16,200 nt of DNA from JAGMDK01 sp023128695. GTDB lineage: Bacteria > Planctomycetota > Phycisphaerae > UBA1845 > Fen-1342. Shown in pieces: positions 6,984-13,854 of this stretch (within the stretch, counting starts at the first letter, position 1; the number at the start of each line of letters is the position of its first letter). The notes under the pieces are model-generated. The model worked only from the letters and a program-made list of their open reading frames with translations. It searched no databases and was not told the origin of the DNA. Position numbers and translations under genes: made by a program. Where the stretch lies: contig DAOVQG010000073.1 in assembly GCA_030628805.1 (NCBI GenBank), positions 1 to 16,200 of the forward strand, read 5' to 3'.

Positions 6984-8228
6984 ATGACGATTTCTTCGGC
7001 ACACCGCCGTTGTGCGAGCGTGTACGTGATGGTTTTCAGCAGTGCGCTGTTAGTCACGCTCATTGGGGTCTCGGCCGTGCTGGCGGTCCGCGTACGCCAT
7101 CGCAGTATCCAAGGTGACAAGAGCTTCATCGCCGCTCGCGGTTATGCTCAGTCCGCGGTCGACCTCGGCCTGTACACGATAGCCAACGATCCCGATTGGC
7201 GGACGAATTATCCCAATGGGGCCTGGTTTTCCGACCGGTCCTTGGGCAACGGCAGTATTACCTTGACCGGCGTGGATCCAGATGACGGGGACCTGAGCGA
7301 TTCCGAAGGCGATTCTCTCGTGCTGGTCGGCACCGGCAACAGCGGGGAGGCCTGCTATCACCTCCAGGTCACGCTGGTGCCTCCCATCCAGCCGCTCGCG
7401 GCCCTCGGCACGTGCCTCCACGCCGGGGACGATGTCTTCGTCTGGTTTGACGGAGCGTTGAGTGCCACGGACGCCCCCCTTTCCGCCAACGACCAATTTA
7501 AGAACTTCGGCTCTGTAAACGGTGACGTGGAAGCCGATTCGGTCTTCGCCTGGAACCCCATCAACGGCACGGTCACTGAGGGCGCAGCCCCAAAGGATTT
7601 GCCAGATGCGGGCGTCTTCAGCGAGTACGTCGCCTTGGCCACGCCGATCGCCTTTACCGGGAATATCTCCGGCACTGTGCTCGGGCCCGGGCTCAATCCC
7701 TGGGGCGCGACCAACCCCGACGGGGTCTACTACATCGACACTGCCGGCAGCGATCTGCGGATCGAGGGCACCCGCCTCGAAGGCACGCTGTTAGTCGATA
7801 CCGGCGGAGGCGTCCTTTACATCGGCGAGCAAGTGCTGTTCAACCCCGCCCGGGAGGACTATCCCGTGCTGATCGTGGACGGCGACCTCAGCGTTGAATT
7901 CGACAACTCCTCCCCGTTGGAGGAATCGGACTGGGAAACGAACTTCAATCCGCCGCAGCTCCCCTACGAGGGCCAGTCGGACTCGGATCAATCCGACGAG
8001 TACCCGAATGAGTTGCACGGGCTCGTACACGTCACCGGCAACCTCGCTTGCCAAGAACACAGCATCATCCAAGGTGTGGTGATCTGCGAAGGTAACGCGG
8101 TTTGTGACGACCATCTTGAGCTCACCCACGATCCCGATCTGGTCGATGCGCCGCCCCTGCATTACACAAGCTACGGCGTGCCGGCCATCTCGCCCGGCAG
8201 TTGGCAACAGACGCTGCCGTCTAACTAG
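6984..8228 (+). CDS. GspK/PilX-like pseudopilus component
   Basis: A predicted 414-residue protein with one N-terminal membrane helix (VYVMVFSSALLVTLIGVSAVLAVRVRHR), followed by the region GYAQSAVDLGLYTIANDPDW seen in GspK/PilX-type proteins. There is no classic Gly-Phe-x-x-x-Glu cleavage motif, which is not unusual for this group as GspK also lacks Glu at +5. The C-terminal two thirds is Asp/Gly rich with beta-type repeats (GSVNGDVEAD, LRIEGTRLEGTLLVDTGGG, YPVLIVDGDLSVEFDN, LHGLVHVTGNLACQEHSIIQGVVICEGN) that resemble the beta-helix regions of bactofilin-like or PilX-type proteins. GGAGG at 6969-6973 precedes the ATG. It closes the minor pseudopilin operon. The exact family within GspK/PilX is uncertain. 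Confidence 0.7.
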   Translation: MTISSAHRRCASVYVMVFSSALLVTLIGVSAVLAVRVRHRSIQGDKSFIAARGYAQSAVDLGLYTIANDPDWRTNYPNGAWFSDRSLGNGSITLTGVDPDDGDLSDSEGDSLVLVGTGNSGEACYHLQVTLVPPIQPLAALGTCLHAGDDVFVWFDGALSATDAPLSANDQFKNFGSVNGDVEADSVFAWNPINGTVTEGAAPKDLPDAGVFSEYVALATPIAFTGNISGTVLGPGLNPWGATNPDGVYYIDTAGSDLRIEGTRLEGTLLVDTGGGVLYIGEQVLFNPAREDYPVLIVDGDLSVEFDNSSPLEESDWETNFNPPQLPYEGQSDSDQSDEYPNELHGLVHVTGNLACQEHSIIQGVVICEGNAVCDDHLELTHDPDLVDAPPLHYTSYGVPAISPGSWQQTLPSN

Positions 8229-8247
8229 ACACTATCTCAAATCCATT

Positions 8248-8308
8248 GTAGCGGCCGGGCTCTGTACCGGCCGTAAGTGTAGCGTCCGCCTCCCGTGGCG
8301 GACGCTAC
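8248..8308. terminator. Paired hairpins after the pseudopilin operon, possible terminator
   Basis: An inverted copy of the 30-bp repeat (8248-8274) is followed by a perfect 12-bp-arm hairpin. Its arms are GTAGCGTCCGCC at 8279-8290 and GGCGGACGCTAC at 8297-8308, with a 6-base loop, followed by GTTTT. It lies about 50 bp after the GspK-like stop codon. Confidence 0.55.
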
Positions 8309-8378
8309 GTTTTCTGCGGACGCTACCTTTTCTGACGTCGCGACACATCCGCCTAAAGTGCTAGGTACCCTTCCACGA

Positions 8379-8490
8379 GGGTGAGCGTCAACATAGTGGG
8401 TGGGGTGGGCCTCCGTGCCCGCCAGTACGGTCCGATGGCGGCCGCGGAGGGCCGCCCCACCAGTTTACCCACTTTCCTGACGCCCACCCT
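8379..8490. mobile_element. MITE-like element, copy 1
   Basis: A 112-bp element starts GGGTGAGCGTCA and ends TGACGCCCACCCT (imperfect terminal inverted repeats). It contains a nested GC-rich hairpin (GGGTGGGGTGGGCC against GGCCGCCCCACC). The 8-bp direct repeat TTCCACGA flanks it at 8371-8378 and 8491-8498. A related element with the same ends is at 15827-15968. It codes for nothing, so it would depend on a transposase elsewhere. The rest of 8229-8660 holds hairpins and the kinase promoter only. Confidence 0.75.
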
Positions 8491-8516
8491 TTCCACGACG
8501 ACTTATCAATAATCCG

Positions 8517-8546
8517 TTGCGTTTGGGAGCGCCTTTCAGGTACAAT
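8517..8546 (+). promoter_or_regulatory. Sigma-70-type promoter for the kinase operon
   Basis: TTGCGT (8517-8522), an 18-base spacer and TACAAT (8541-8546) lie about 115 bp upstream of the preferred kinase start. This fits a primary-sigma promoter and argues against kinase translation starting at the TTG at 8517. Confidence 0.5.
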
Positions 8547-8660
8547 CTCGATTGTGCGCTCCTGCTTGGTGTGATGACGAAGCTGGGAATCTCGCGGACA
8601 AACGTGGCCCAAGAGCGTTTTCGGGGGGGAGTGGTCGCGAGATGTCATCGGGAGAATGAG

Positions 8661-10214
8661 ATGACCCGCCAGGCCGCGGATGAGCCCCAATCATTCCGCG
8701 CGGCTCTCGATCAGATGTCGGAGGCCGTTGCGATCACCGACGACGACGGGCAGCTCCACGGGCCGCGAATCCTGTACGTCAATCGAGCCTTCACACGCGT
8801 CAGCGGGTATTCGCCCGCGGAGATAGTAGGCCGCTCAATCCAGTCGCTGGAGGGGGGGCGGGCCGACCGGTCCGTGCTGGCGCGCATTGCCGAGACGCTG
8901 AAGAAATGCGGTGAATTCGCGGAACGTATGCCCCGGCGACGCAAGAACGGCGAGCAGTACGTTGCGGAATGTCGCGTGATCCCGCTGGCGGCTTCCGGCA
9001 CGCGGGGGTCAAACTGGCTGTGGATCGAGCGCGAGCTCGCCGCGGGCGCATCAGACGCTACCGGCCAACGCCGACGGACCGAGGAGGCCCTGCGGTCCAG
9101 TGAAGAGCAGCATCGTCAAATATTCAAGGCCGCCACGGATGCCTTTTTCATTTACGACTATGAGCGCCGCATTGTCGAAGTCAATCCGGCGGCATGTGCC
9201 CTGTACGGCTACCGGCACGAGGAACTGATCGGCCTGACGGGGAAGGACGTCGTCCACCCGGATTACTATCACCGCTTCGAGAACTTCAAGAAAGCAGTCC
9301 AGACCACAGGCCGGTTCTTTACCGAGTCGGTCGACGTGCGCAAAGACGGCTCCACCTTTGATGTTGAGGTGCGCGGCTCGGCGGTCACGTTCAGGGGGCA
9401 GCCGCATTTGCTGGCTACCGTCCGCGACATCACCGAGCGCAAACGGGCGGAAGCGGCCCTGCGTGAAGCGCACGACAAGCTGGAACAACGCGTGCGGGAA
9501 CGCACCGCCGAGTTCAAGGAGGCCCAGGAGCAACTGCAACGCACCGAGCGGCTGGCGTCCATCGGCACGCTGGCGGCCGGCATCGCGCACGAGATCAACA
9601 ATCCGGTGGGCGGGATTCTCATTTCGGCCCAGAGTGCTCTCGACGAAATCGACGAGCCGCGCGACCGCGCCTTCATCAAAAAATGTCTGCTTGAGATTAC
9701 CGAGGATGCCAAGCGGTGTGGTCGCATTATCCAGAGCATTTTACGATTTGCCCGGCAGGAACCGACCGTCCGTTGGCCCTACGACCTCAATGCCCTGGTC
9801 AAACGGGCCCTGTATTTGACCCGCGCAGCGGTTGAGCAGCACGGCGGAACACTCACGCTCCACCTGACCGGGGACTTGCCGCTCATCGCCGTCAACCCGA
9901 CCGAATTCGAGCAGATCTTGATCAATCTGATCCAGAATGCGATGGAGGCCGGCGGGGCCGGCACGCGGGTCACCGTCGCGACGGAACGGTGCGAGACCGG
10001 CGTGCGTGTGACGGTGGCCGATAACGGCCCGGGGATGCCGCCCCAACAATTAGAGCACATCTTCGACCCCTTCTACACCACGCATCAGCAAACGGGGGGC
10101 CTCGGATTGGGCTTGAGTGTTGTGCACGGTATCGTTCAAGCGCACGGCGGAAGCATCGACGTGACGAGTAACCCGCGGCAAGGTACCACGTTCACGATCG
10201 AGCTGCCTTGTTAG
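8661..10214 (+). CDS. Double-PAS sensor histidine kinase (soluble)
   Basis: A predicted 517-residue cytoplasmic sensor kinase; no membrane helix is visible. PAS 1 is about 10-125 (ALDQMSEAVAITDDDGQ, NRAFTRVSGYSPAEIVGRS), PAS 2 about 148-258 (IFKAATDAFFIYDYERR, YGYRHEELIGL, ending DITERKRAE). A coiled coil (265-297) is followed by the HisKA box LASIGTLAAGIAHEINNP with His310, then HATPase_c with N-box ILINLIQNAMEA, G1 DNGPGMP and F/G2 IFDPFYTTHQQTGGLGLGL. All catalytic motifs are present. I chose the ATG at 8661 because GGGAG at 8650-8654 sits six bases upstream; the frame is open to a TTG at 8517 and an ATG at 8574 is possible. A response regulator follows after 21 bases, its obvious partner. 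The signal is unknown; PAS 1 has the GYSPAEIVGRS motif found in many PAS domains, so no ligand can be assigned. Confidence 0.93.
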   Translation: MTRQAADEPQSFRAALDQMSEAVAITDDDGQLHGPRILYVNRAFTRVSGYSPAEIVGRSIQSLEGGRADRSVLARIAETLKKCGEFAERMPRRRKNGEQYVAECRVIPLAASGTRGSNWLWIERELAAGASDATGQRRRTEEALRSSEEQHRQIFKAATDAFFIYDYERRIVEVNPAACALYGYRHEELIGLTGKDVVHPDYYHRFENFKKAVQTTGRFFTESVDVRKDGSTFDVEVRGSAVTFRGQPHLLATVRDITERKRAEAALREAHDKLEQRVRERTAEFKEAQEQLQRTERLASIGTLAAGIAHEINNPVGGILISAQSALDEIDEPRDRAFIKKCLLEITEDAKRCGRIIQSILRFARQEPTVRWPYDLNALVKRALYLTRAAVEQHGGTLTLHLTGDLPLIAVNPTEFEQILINLIQNAMEAGGAGTRVTVATERCETGVRVTVADNGPGMPPQQLEHIFDPFYTTHQQTGGLGLGLSVVHGIVQAHGGSIDVTSNPRQGTTFTIELPC

Positions 10215-10235
10215 GCAATCAAGGAGGATAAGGCC

Positions 10236-11477
10236 ATGTCAAAGGTTCTCGTTGTCGATGACGAACCCCGCTATCGAGAACACATCAGTCGAGCTCTGTC
10301 ACGGGACGGACACGAGGTCCTCACGGCCGCAAATGGGCGCGACGCGGTTTCCGTCGGCAGCCAATTCCGCCCGGACGTCCTGGTAGCCGACTGGATGCTG
10401 AAGAATCACCTGCACGGGCTGCACGTCTCCGAAGCGCTGCGGGTGGTGGTGCCCAAGCTCGAGACAATTCTCATCACCGGCTTCCCCGCCTCTGATCTGC
10501 GGGAGGACGCCCGGAGTCTTCAGGTCTCGGAATTCATTGAAAAACCATTTGAAATGGCCCGGCTGCGGGATGCCGTGCGCGCCGTCGGGACCGGTTCACC
10601 GACCGCCCTGGACCGCTCGCCGATCGCTGTGTTTGAAGTTGATCGGCGCGGCGCGGTCAGGTTCCCCAACGAGCGGGCGCGGCAATTACTCGGGCAAACC
10701 GGCGCCGAGCAATCCGAGCCGGAGCTCTGGAAACTGCTTGACTTCACCGAGTCCTTTCTGGTGACCGACGCCACGCAACGCTGGGTCACCGTGTCTCCGC
10801 GCTGGTCGCCGGAGGCGCGCTGGCATCTGCGGGCGAAGGCGCATGCCGACGGGCAAGGGTGGCTGGTCATTGCCATTCCGAACGACCAGCAGCGCCACAA
10901 GGATCATCCCGTGGTCCACATGTTGCTGGATCTGGAACCATCCACGTTGGTGCCTTGGCCGTTTGAGGGCCGGACCTTGATCGTGGACGATGACCAGTGG
11001 GTACGGCACGTCGTGGCCAAGCAAATCGAGTGCGGCGGCGGAATTTGTCACACCGCCGAGAGTGCCGCCACGGCGTTGGAGACCTGCCGGCGCGATTCCG
11101 GAATCAGAGTCGTGGTGGTCGATCATGATTTGCCCGGCGAAGAGGTGTCTGAGCTTGTGCACAGACTGCGCGGCGTCCTGCCCGGGGCGCAAATCGTCGG
11201 CACGAGCGGCAGCGACCGTTCGGTCGAGTTTTCTCGCTTGGGTGTGACGGAATGCCTGCTGAAGCCCTGGACCGTGAGCGACCTGACCAATGTGCTCTCC
11301 AGCCGGGTCGGGAACTGTGGTTACTGCGGGCTCTCGCTCCCGTTGCGGCGTGCCCGCAAGGGGGAAACGCCCGCTCGTTGGGAGTGCGTCGGGTGCGGAC
11401 GCCGGTTTACGGCGGTACTTGACAAAGGTCTTCCGGAGGATGTAATCAGCCACGTTCGGCCGGTGGAGGAGGAGTGA
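10236..11477 (+). CDS. REC-PAS-REC response regulator with C-terminal zinc ribbon
   Basis: A predicted 413-residue regulator. REC 1 (1-118) has Asp8/Asp9, phospho-acceptor Asp52, Thr81 and Lys103. A middle PAS-like region (about 125-215, SPIAVFEVDRRGAVRFPNER) follows. REC 2 (246-355) has Asp251/252, Asp296 in VVVVDHDLPG and Lys343 in LLKPW. The end is a zinc ribbon, C361-x2-C364 and C384-x2-C387, then about 25 residues. No helix-turn-helix, GGDEF or other classic output is seen, so the ribbon or protein-protein contacts would be the output, inferred. AAGGAGGA at about 10223 gives a strong ribosome site and the kinase ends 21 bases before, so the two are co-transcribed. This arrangement suits a phosphorelay hub rather than a direct transcription factor. 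Confidence 0.88.
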   Translation: MSKVLVVDDEPRYREHISRALSRDGHEVLTAANGRDAVSVGSQFRPDVLVADWMLKNHLHGLHVSEALRVVVPKLETILITGFPASDLREDARSLQVSEFIEKPFEMARLRDAVRAVGTGSPTALDRSPIAVFEVDRRGAVRFPNERARQLLGQTGAEQSEPELWKLLDFTESFLVTDATQRWVTVSPRWSPEARWHLRAKAHADGQGWLVIAIPNDQQRHKDHPVVHMLLDLEPSTLVPWPFEGRTLIVDDDQWVRHVVAKQIECGGGICHTAESAATALETCRRDSGIRVVVVDHDLPGEEVSELVHRLRGVLPGAQIVGTSGSDRSVEFSRLGVTECLLKPWTVSDLTNVLSSRVGNCGYCGLSLPLRRARKGETPARWECVGCGRRFTAVLDKGLPEDVISHVRPVEEE

Positions 11478-11539
11478 CCGTAAACAGCGCGGGTTCCCTA
11501 CTATGTGGCACCGGCTTCCAGCCGGTGGTTTCGGCTGTT

Positions 11540-11614
11540 GTGTGCCACTGCTCTTGAGCAGTGTCTTATTTTAACCAGCGGTAGCTTGGGCACTGCTCAA
11601 GAACAGTGGCACAC
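11540..11614. repeat. Long inverted repeat with 24-bp arms after the regulator gene
   Basis: GTGTGCCACTGCTCTTGAGC (arm 11540-11563) pairs with 11591-11614 with one mismatch. The loop holds a TTATTTTAACC stretch. It could end transcription of the kinase operon, but it lacks a T tract after the stem and looks like a dispersed hairpin family. Confidence 0.75.
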
Positions 11615-11619
11615 GGCAG

Positions 11620-11674
11620 GGGTGCCCCACCCCATTTCGCCGGCCCGGAGGCCGGCGAACTGGATGGGGCACCC
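11620..11674. repeat. Second nested hairpin in the same spacer
   Basis: GGGTGCCCCA (11620-11629) pairs with TGGGGCACCC (11665-11674) and encloses an inner CGCCGGCC/GGCCGGCG hairpin. No coding gene is seen in 11478-11892. Confidence 0.75.
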
Positions 11675-11706
11675 TCCGCAAATACCCTTTTACTGCTTAC
11701 TTTGAT

Positions 11707-11807
11707 GTTATTAGTTATTGGTTGTTAGTTTTTAGAATGCGCGGCCTTCGGCCGTCGTGAATGCGCGGTATGGGCGAGACAGCCACTAACTACTAACAAC
11801 TAATAAC
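11707..11807. repeat. AT-rich inverted word repeat (GTTATTAGTT family)
   Basis: GTTATTAGTTATTGGTTGTT (arm 11707-11735) and its near-complement at 11786-11807 (CTAACTACTAACAACTAATA) enclose a GCGCGGCCTTCGGCCG hairpin. It is AT-rich against a GC-rich background, in the region upstream of the thiazole synthase gene. A clear TPP riboswitch was not found. Confidence 0.65.
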
Positions 11808-11892
11808 ACGACAGTATTGAACACCCTGTTGCTCAAAGATTAGGTGTGGTATAAAGCGTGGGGGTGAGTCAACTGATCGGGAGTATGAGTAG

Positions 11893-12675
11893 ATGCGTCG
11901 AGTGGAAGAAACCGAGATCTCCAAGACGATTATCAGTGCCTATCACGAACAGCTTTCAGACCGGATTGTCAGCGACGTGCTGATCGTGGGGGCCGGCCCG
12001 TCCGGCCTGATGGCGGCCTTCCACCTCGCGCGGAAAGGCTACAAGGTAACCATCTTTGAAAAGCGGCTGTCCCCCGGGGGGGGGGTCTGGGGCGGCGGCA
12101 TGGCCATGGCCGAAGCGGTCGTCCAGGATGAAGCCTTGCCCCTGCTGGATGAAGTCGGCATCCGACATCAGCCGCGGCGCGAGGGCTTGCACACCGCCAG
12201 CGCCATTGAACTGGCCGCCGGGCTCTGTTTCCACGCCCTTCAGGCCGGCGCCGTGATGTTCAACCTGACGATTGTCGAGGACGTGTGTGTTCATCAGGGG
12301 CGCGTGGCCGGCTTGGTCGCCAATCGCAGCCTGATTGCCGAGGAACTGCCGATCGACCCTATTACGTTTTCGTCGAAAGCCGCTATCGACGCGACCGGGC
12401 ATGAAGCCATCGTCGTTGCTGCTCTGCGCCGCCGGCGGCTTTTGCCGACTGACACCACCGGGGAGCAGTTTGGCGAAGGTCCCATGGACGCCAGCGCGGG
12501 CGAGGCCTTTGTGGTTGAGAACGTGGCCGAGGTTTTTCCGGGGCTGTGGGTGACCGGGATGAGCGTCTGTGCCGCGCTGGGCGGCCCGCGCATGGGCCCG
12601 ATTTTCGGCGGCATGCTGCTCTCCGGCCAACGCGTCGCCGAACTGATCGCCGCGAAGTTGTCGGAAGCCGATTAG
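11893..12675 (+). CDS. thi4: Thi4-family sulfide-dependent ADP-thiazole synthase (ribose-1,5-bisphosphate isomerase type)
   Basis: A predicted 260-residue member of the Thi4/ribose-1,5-bisphosphate isomerase family. Family enzymes make the thiazole of thiamine from NAD and glycine, with sulfur from an enzyme Cys (yeast) or from sulfide (archaea). The dinucleotide motif GAGPSG is at 33-38, followed by GGGVWGGGMAMAEA, ASAIELAAGLCFHALQAGA, DATGHEAIV at 167-175 and the C-terminal GGPRMGPIFGGMLLSGQRVAE, all typical of the family. At the site where yeast has the sulfur-donating Cys205 and archaeal enzymes a His (x-D-P motif), this protein reads ELPIDP with Pro or Ile, so it cannot be a Cys-donor type. 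GGGAG at 11879-11883 serves this ATG. It stands alone with no thiC or thiE beside it. An archaeal-type or RuBP-related function is possible. Reading by motif alignment, not structure. Confidence 0.85.
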   Translation: MRRVEETEISKTIISAYHEQLSDRIVSDVLIVGAGPSGLMAAFHLARKGYKVTIFEKRLSPGGGVWGGGMAMAEAVVQDEALPLLDEVGIRHQPRREGLHTASAIELAAGLCFHALQAGAVMFNLTIVEDVCVHQGRVAGLVANRSLIAEELPIDPITFSSKAAIDATGHEAIVVAALRRRRLLPTDTTGEQFGEGPMDASAGEAFVVENVAEVFPGLWVTGMSVCAALGGPRMGPIFGGMLLSGQRVAELIAAKLSEAD

Positions 12676-12687
12676 CACTACCATGCT

Positions 12688-12727
12688 GGGAACCGCCAAG
12701 GCGCCAAGAGCGCAAAGGTCGCCAAGA
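12688..12727. repeat. Word repeat (CGCCAAGGCGCCAAGAGCGC family)
   Basis: A degenerate tandem of the CGCCAAG word lies right after the thiazole synthase gene. This is another low-complexity family, non-coding. Confidence 0.5.
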
Positions 12728-12756
12728 AACTAAGAGCGTCGAGCAAAATCCCTACT

Positions 12757-12816
12757 GAAGAGCCGTAGGCTTCAGCCTGCGCGGGGCCGCGCGGACTGAA
12801 GTCCGCGGCTCTTTTT
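12757..12816 (+). terminator. Hairpin with T tract after thi4, built from two facing 28-bp repeats
   Basis: AAGAGCCG at 12758-12765 pairs with CGGCTCTT at 12806-12813, followed by a TTTTT run (12812-12816). The inner halves are two opposed copies of the 28-bp repeat (12757-12784 and 12787-12813), each with its own small hairpin. Its position about 80 bp after the thi4 stop fits a Rho-independent terminator. Confidence 0.6.
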
Positions 12817-12849
12817 AGGTTTTGCGTAAGAGTTTAGCCGTTTGCAACA

Positions 12850-12900
12850 AGCTATCAGCAATCAGCTTTCAGCAGTCAGCAATCAGCTTTCAGCGGTCAG
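12850..12900. repeat. Word repeat (CAGCAATCAGCTTTCAGC family), facing the dispersed element
   Basis: This is a series of CAGCAATCAGCTTTCAGC words, the complement of the GCTGATYGCTGATT series that ends the dispersed element at 13038, so 12850-13038 is bounded by inverted arms. Confidence 0.7.
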
Positions 12901-13038
12901 TTAACGCTGATTAGCGAGTAAGTACTTAACCTCAGTCATGTGCTCAGGCTGCTCCGAATAACACGCTATTTGTGACATTTACCCGTTGAGCGCTCGACTT
13001 TCGGCTGATCGCTGATTGCTGACCGCTGAATGCTTACG
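12900..13038 (+). repeat. Dispersed ~138-bp upstream element, copy 2
   Basis: This aligns with 4-142 without gaps and is identical over the last 47 bp. GGTGCC at 25-30 in copy 1 is AGTACT here, a change at both ends of a small palindrome. It lies upstream of the selenium gene remnant cluster. Beyond it, 13039-13500 holds only hairpins and repeats. Confidence 0.8.
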
Positions 13039-13186
13039 GTTTTGCCAGGCATTCTAAGAATGTTGAGCCCGGGTTTAAAACACTGGATGGGGGCCTCATG
13101 AGGTGCTATACTACGATCAGGTTTGAGGTTTCCGTGGAGATTTGTTTCTTGATCACACGACGGCGTACATGAGTCGATTCCAGGGC

Positions 13187-13203
13187 GGCCCTGGTTCAGG
13201 GCC
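13187..13203. repeat. Small perfect hairpin
   Basis: GGCCCTG (13187-13193) and CAGGGCC (13197-13203) pair perfectly around GTT. No T tract is present, and the function is unknown. Confidence 0.4.
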
Positions 13204-13335
13204 GGTCGCGTTCCAGCACGGCCAGCGCTTCAGGCGCCCGTTGCGTCTGCGGGGCAGTCTGCGCTCCTGGCTCAAGCCTGATCTAAACACCCCAAATAAT
13301 CTCATTCGATACCCCCTCCGCGTCCCCAGCGAGAA

Positions 13336-13464
13336 GAAGAGCCGCGGGCTTCAGCCCGCGCGGTGCCCTCCGAAGAGCCGCGGGCTTCAACCCGCGCGGG
13401 GCCCCGCCAGAGTGGACCACAATAGGTCGCGAACGACCGCGCGGGCTGAAGCCCGCGGCTCTTC
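13336..13464. repeat. Three copies of the 28-bp hairpin repeat (two direct, one inverted)
   Basis: Copies 13336-13363 and 13372-13399 are in one orientation and 13437-13464 is in the other, so the unit also forms a larger stem. It stands just upstream of the truncated yedE-like gene start at 13501. The open frame across this region is made of repeats and is not reported as a gene. Confidence 0.85.
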
Positions 13465-13500
13465 GGAGTTCTCGTGTCTCACCGAAAGGAGGTTCTCCGC

Positions 13501-13596
13501 GTGAAGAAAGCCAAGGACTTCTTCGCCTCTCGCGTCGGCATCATCGTTGTCGGCATCATAGGCGTCCTGGGCCGCGAGAAACTGGCCGCGGGGTGA
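13501..13596 (+). pseudogene. Remnant of a YedE-type selenium/sulfur transport membrane protein
   Basis: A 31-residue open frame starting GTG, with a strong Shine-Dalgarno AAAGGAGG at 13485-13492. It reads as KKAKDFFASRVGIIVVGIIGV, followed by LGREKLAAG and stop. The first part matches the N-terminus of selenium-associated YedE proteins (about 350 residues; typically FFxSRxGIIxVGxxIGVL). The continuation, with its other membrane helices and the GNPGNMG motif, is missing. It looks like an internal deletion that left start and stop in frame. A genuine single-helix microprotein is the alternative. It precedes TusA- and SelD-like genes, a context where YedE is expected. Confidence 0.55.
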
Positions 13597-13620
13597 AAAG
13601 GTGAAAAGGTGATAAGGCGA
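13595..13620. repeat. Short tandem repeat (GGTGAAAA word)
   Basis: The word AAAAGGTGA recurs about two and a half times between the yedE-like remnant and the tusA-like start. It includes the ribosome-binding region for the next gene. Confidence 0.5.
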
Positions 13621-13625
13621 AAAAA

Positions 13626-13841
13626 ATGGCTCAAAGCGTAGACGCCCGCGGGCTCTCCTGCCCGCAACCCGTCATCCTGACCCGCAAGATGCTGCAAGAA
13701 ACCGGCGGCAGCGAGGTCGCCGTGCTGGTCGATACCATGACCCAGGTGCACAACTGCACCCGCGCCGCCGAGAAGCTGGGTTGGCAAGCCAGTTACGAGG
13801 AACAGGACGACATCTTTGAGCTGACGTTGCGGAAAAGCTGA
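13626..13841 (+). CDS. TusA/YedF-family sulfur (selenium) carrier protein
   Basis: A predicted 71-residue protein covering the whole TusA/SirA fold. It begins AQSVDARGLSCPQPVILTRKML, where the Cys of CPxP is the persulfide (or perselenide) carrier, and ends ASYEEQDDIFELTLRKS. The length matches the family. In selenium clusters (YedE, TusA/YedF-like, cysteine desulfurase, DUF3343, SelD), it is inferred to hand sulfur or selenium from the desulfurase toward SelD. Only the TusA domain is present; the longer C-terminal domain of YedF is absent. The gene is intact and stands between two damaged neighbours. Confidence 0.85.
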   Translation: MAQSVDARGLSCPQPVILTRKMLQETGGSEVAVLVDTMTQVHNCTRAAEKLGWQASYEEQDDIFELTLRKS

Positions 13842-13854
13842 TCAAATACGAGCG

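Noticed and set aside
8517..8660. N-terminal extension of the kinase from TTG 8517
   Set aside because: The TTG lies in the -35 box of a good promoter; the ATG at 8661 has a well-spaced Shine-Dalgarno.
11820..11892. Possible TPP riboswitch ahead of the thiazole synthase gene
   Set aside because: A GGGGTGAG...CTGATCGGGAG string recalls the THI box, but the conserved core and pairing arms are not there.
13142..13504. 120-residue open frame on the plus strand ahead of the selenium cluster
   Set aside because: It is made of the 28-bp repeat copies (KKSRGLQPARCPP and similar) and has no protein family character or ribosome site.
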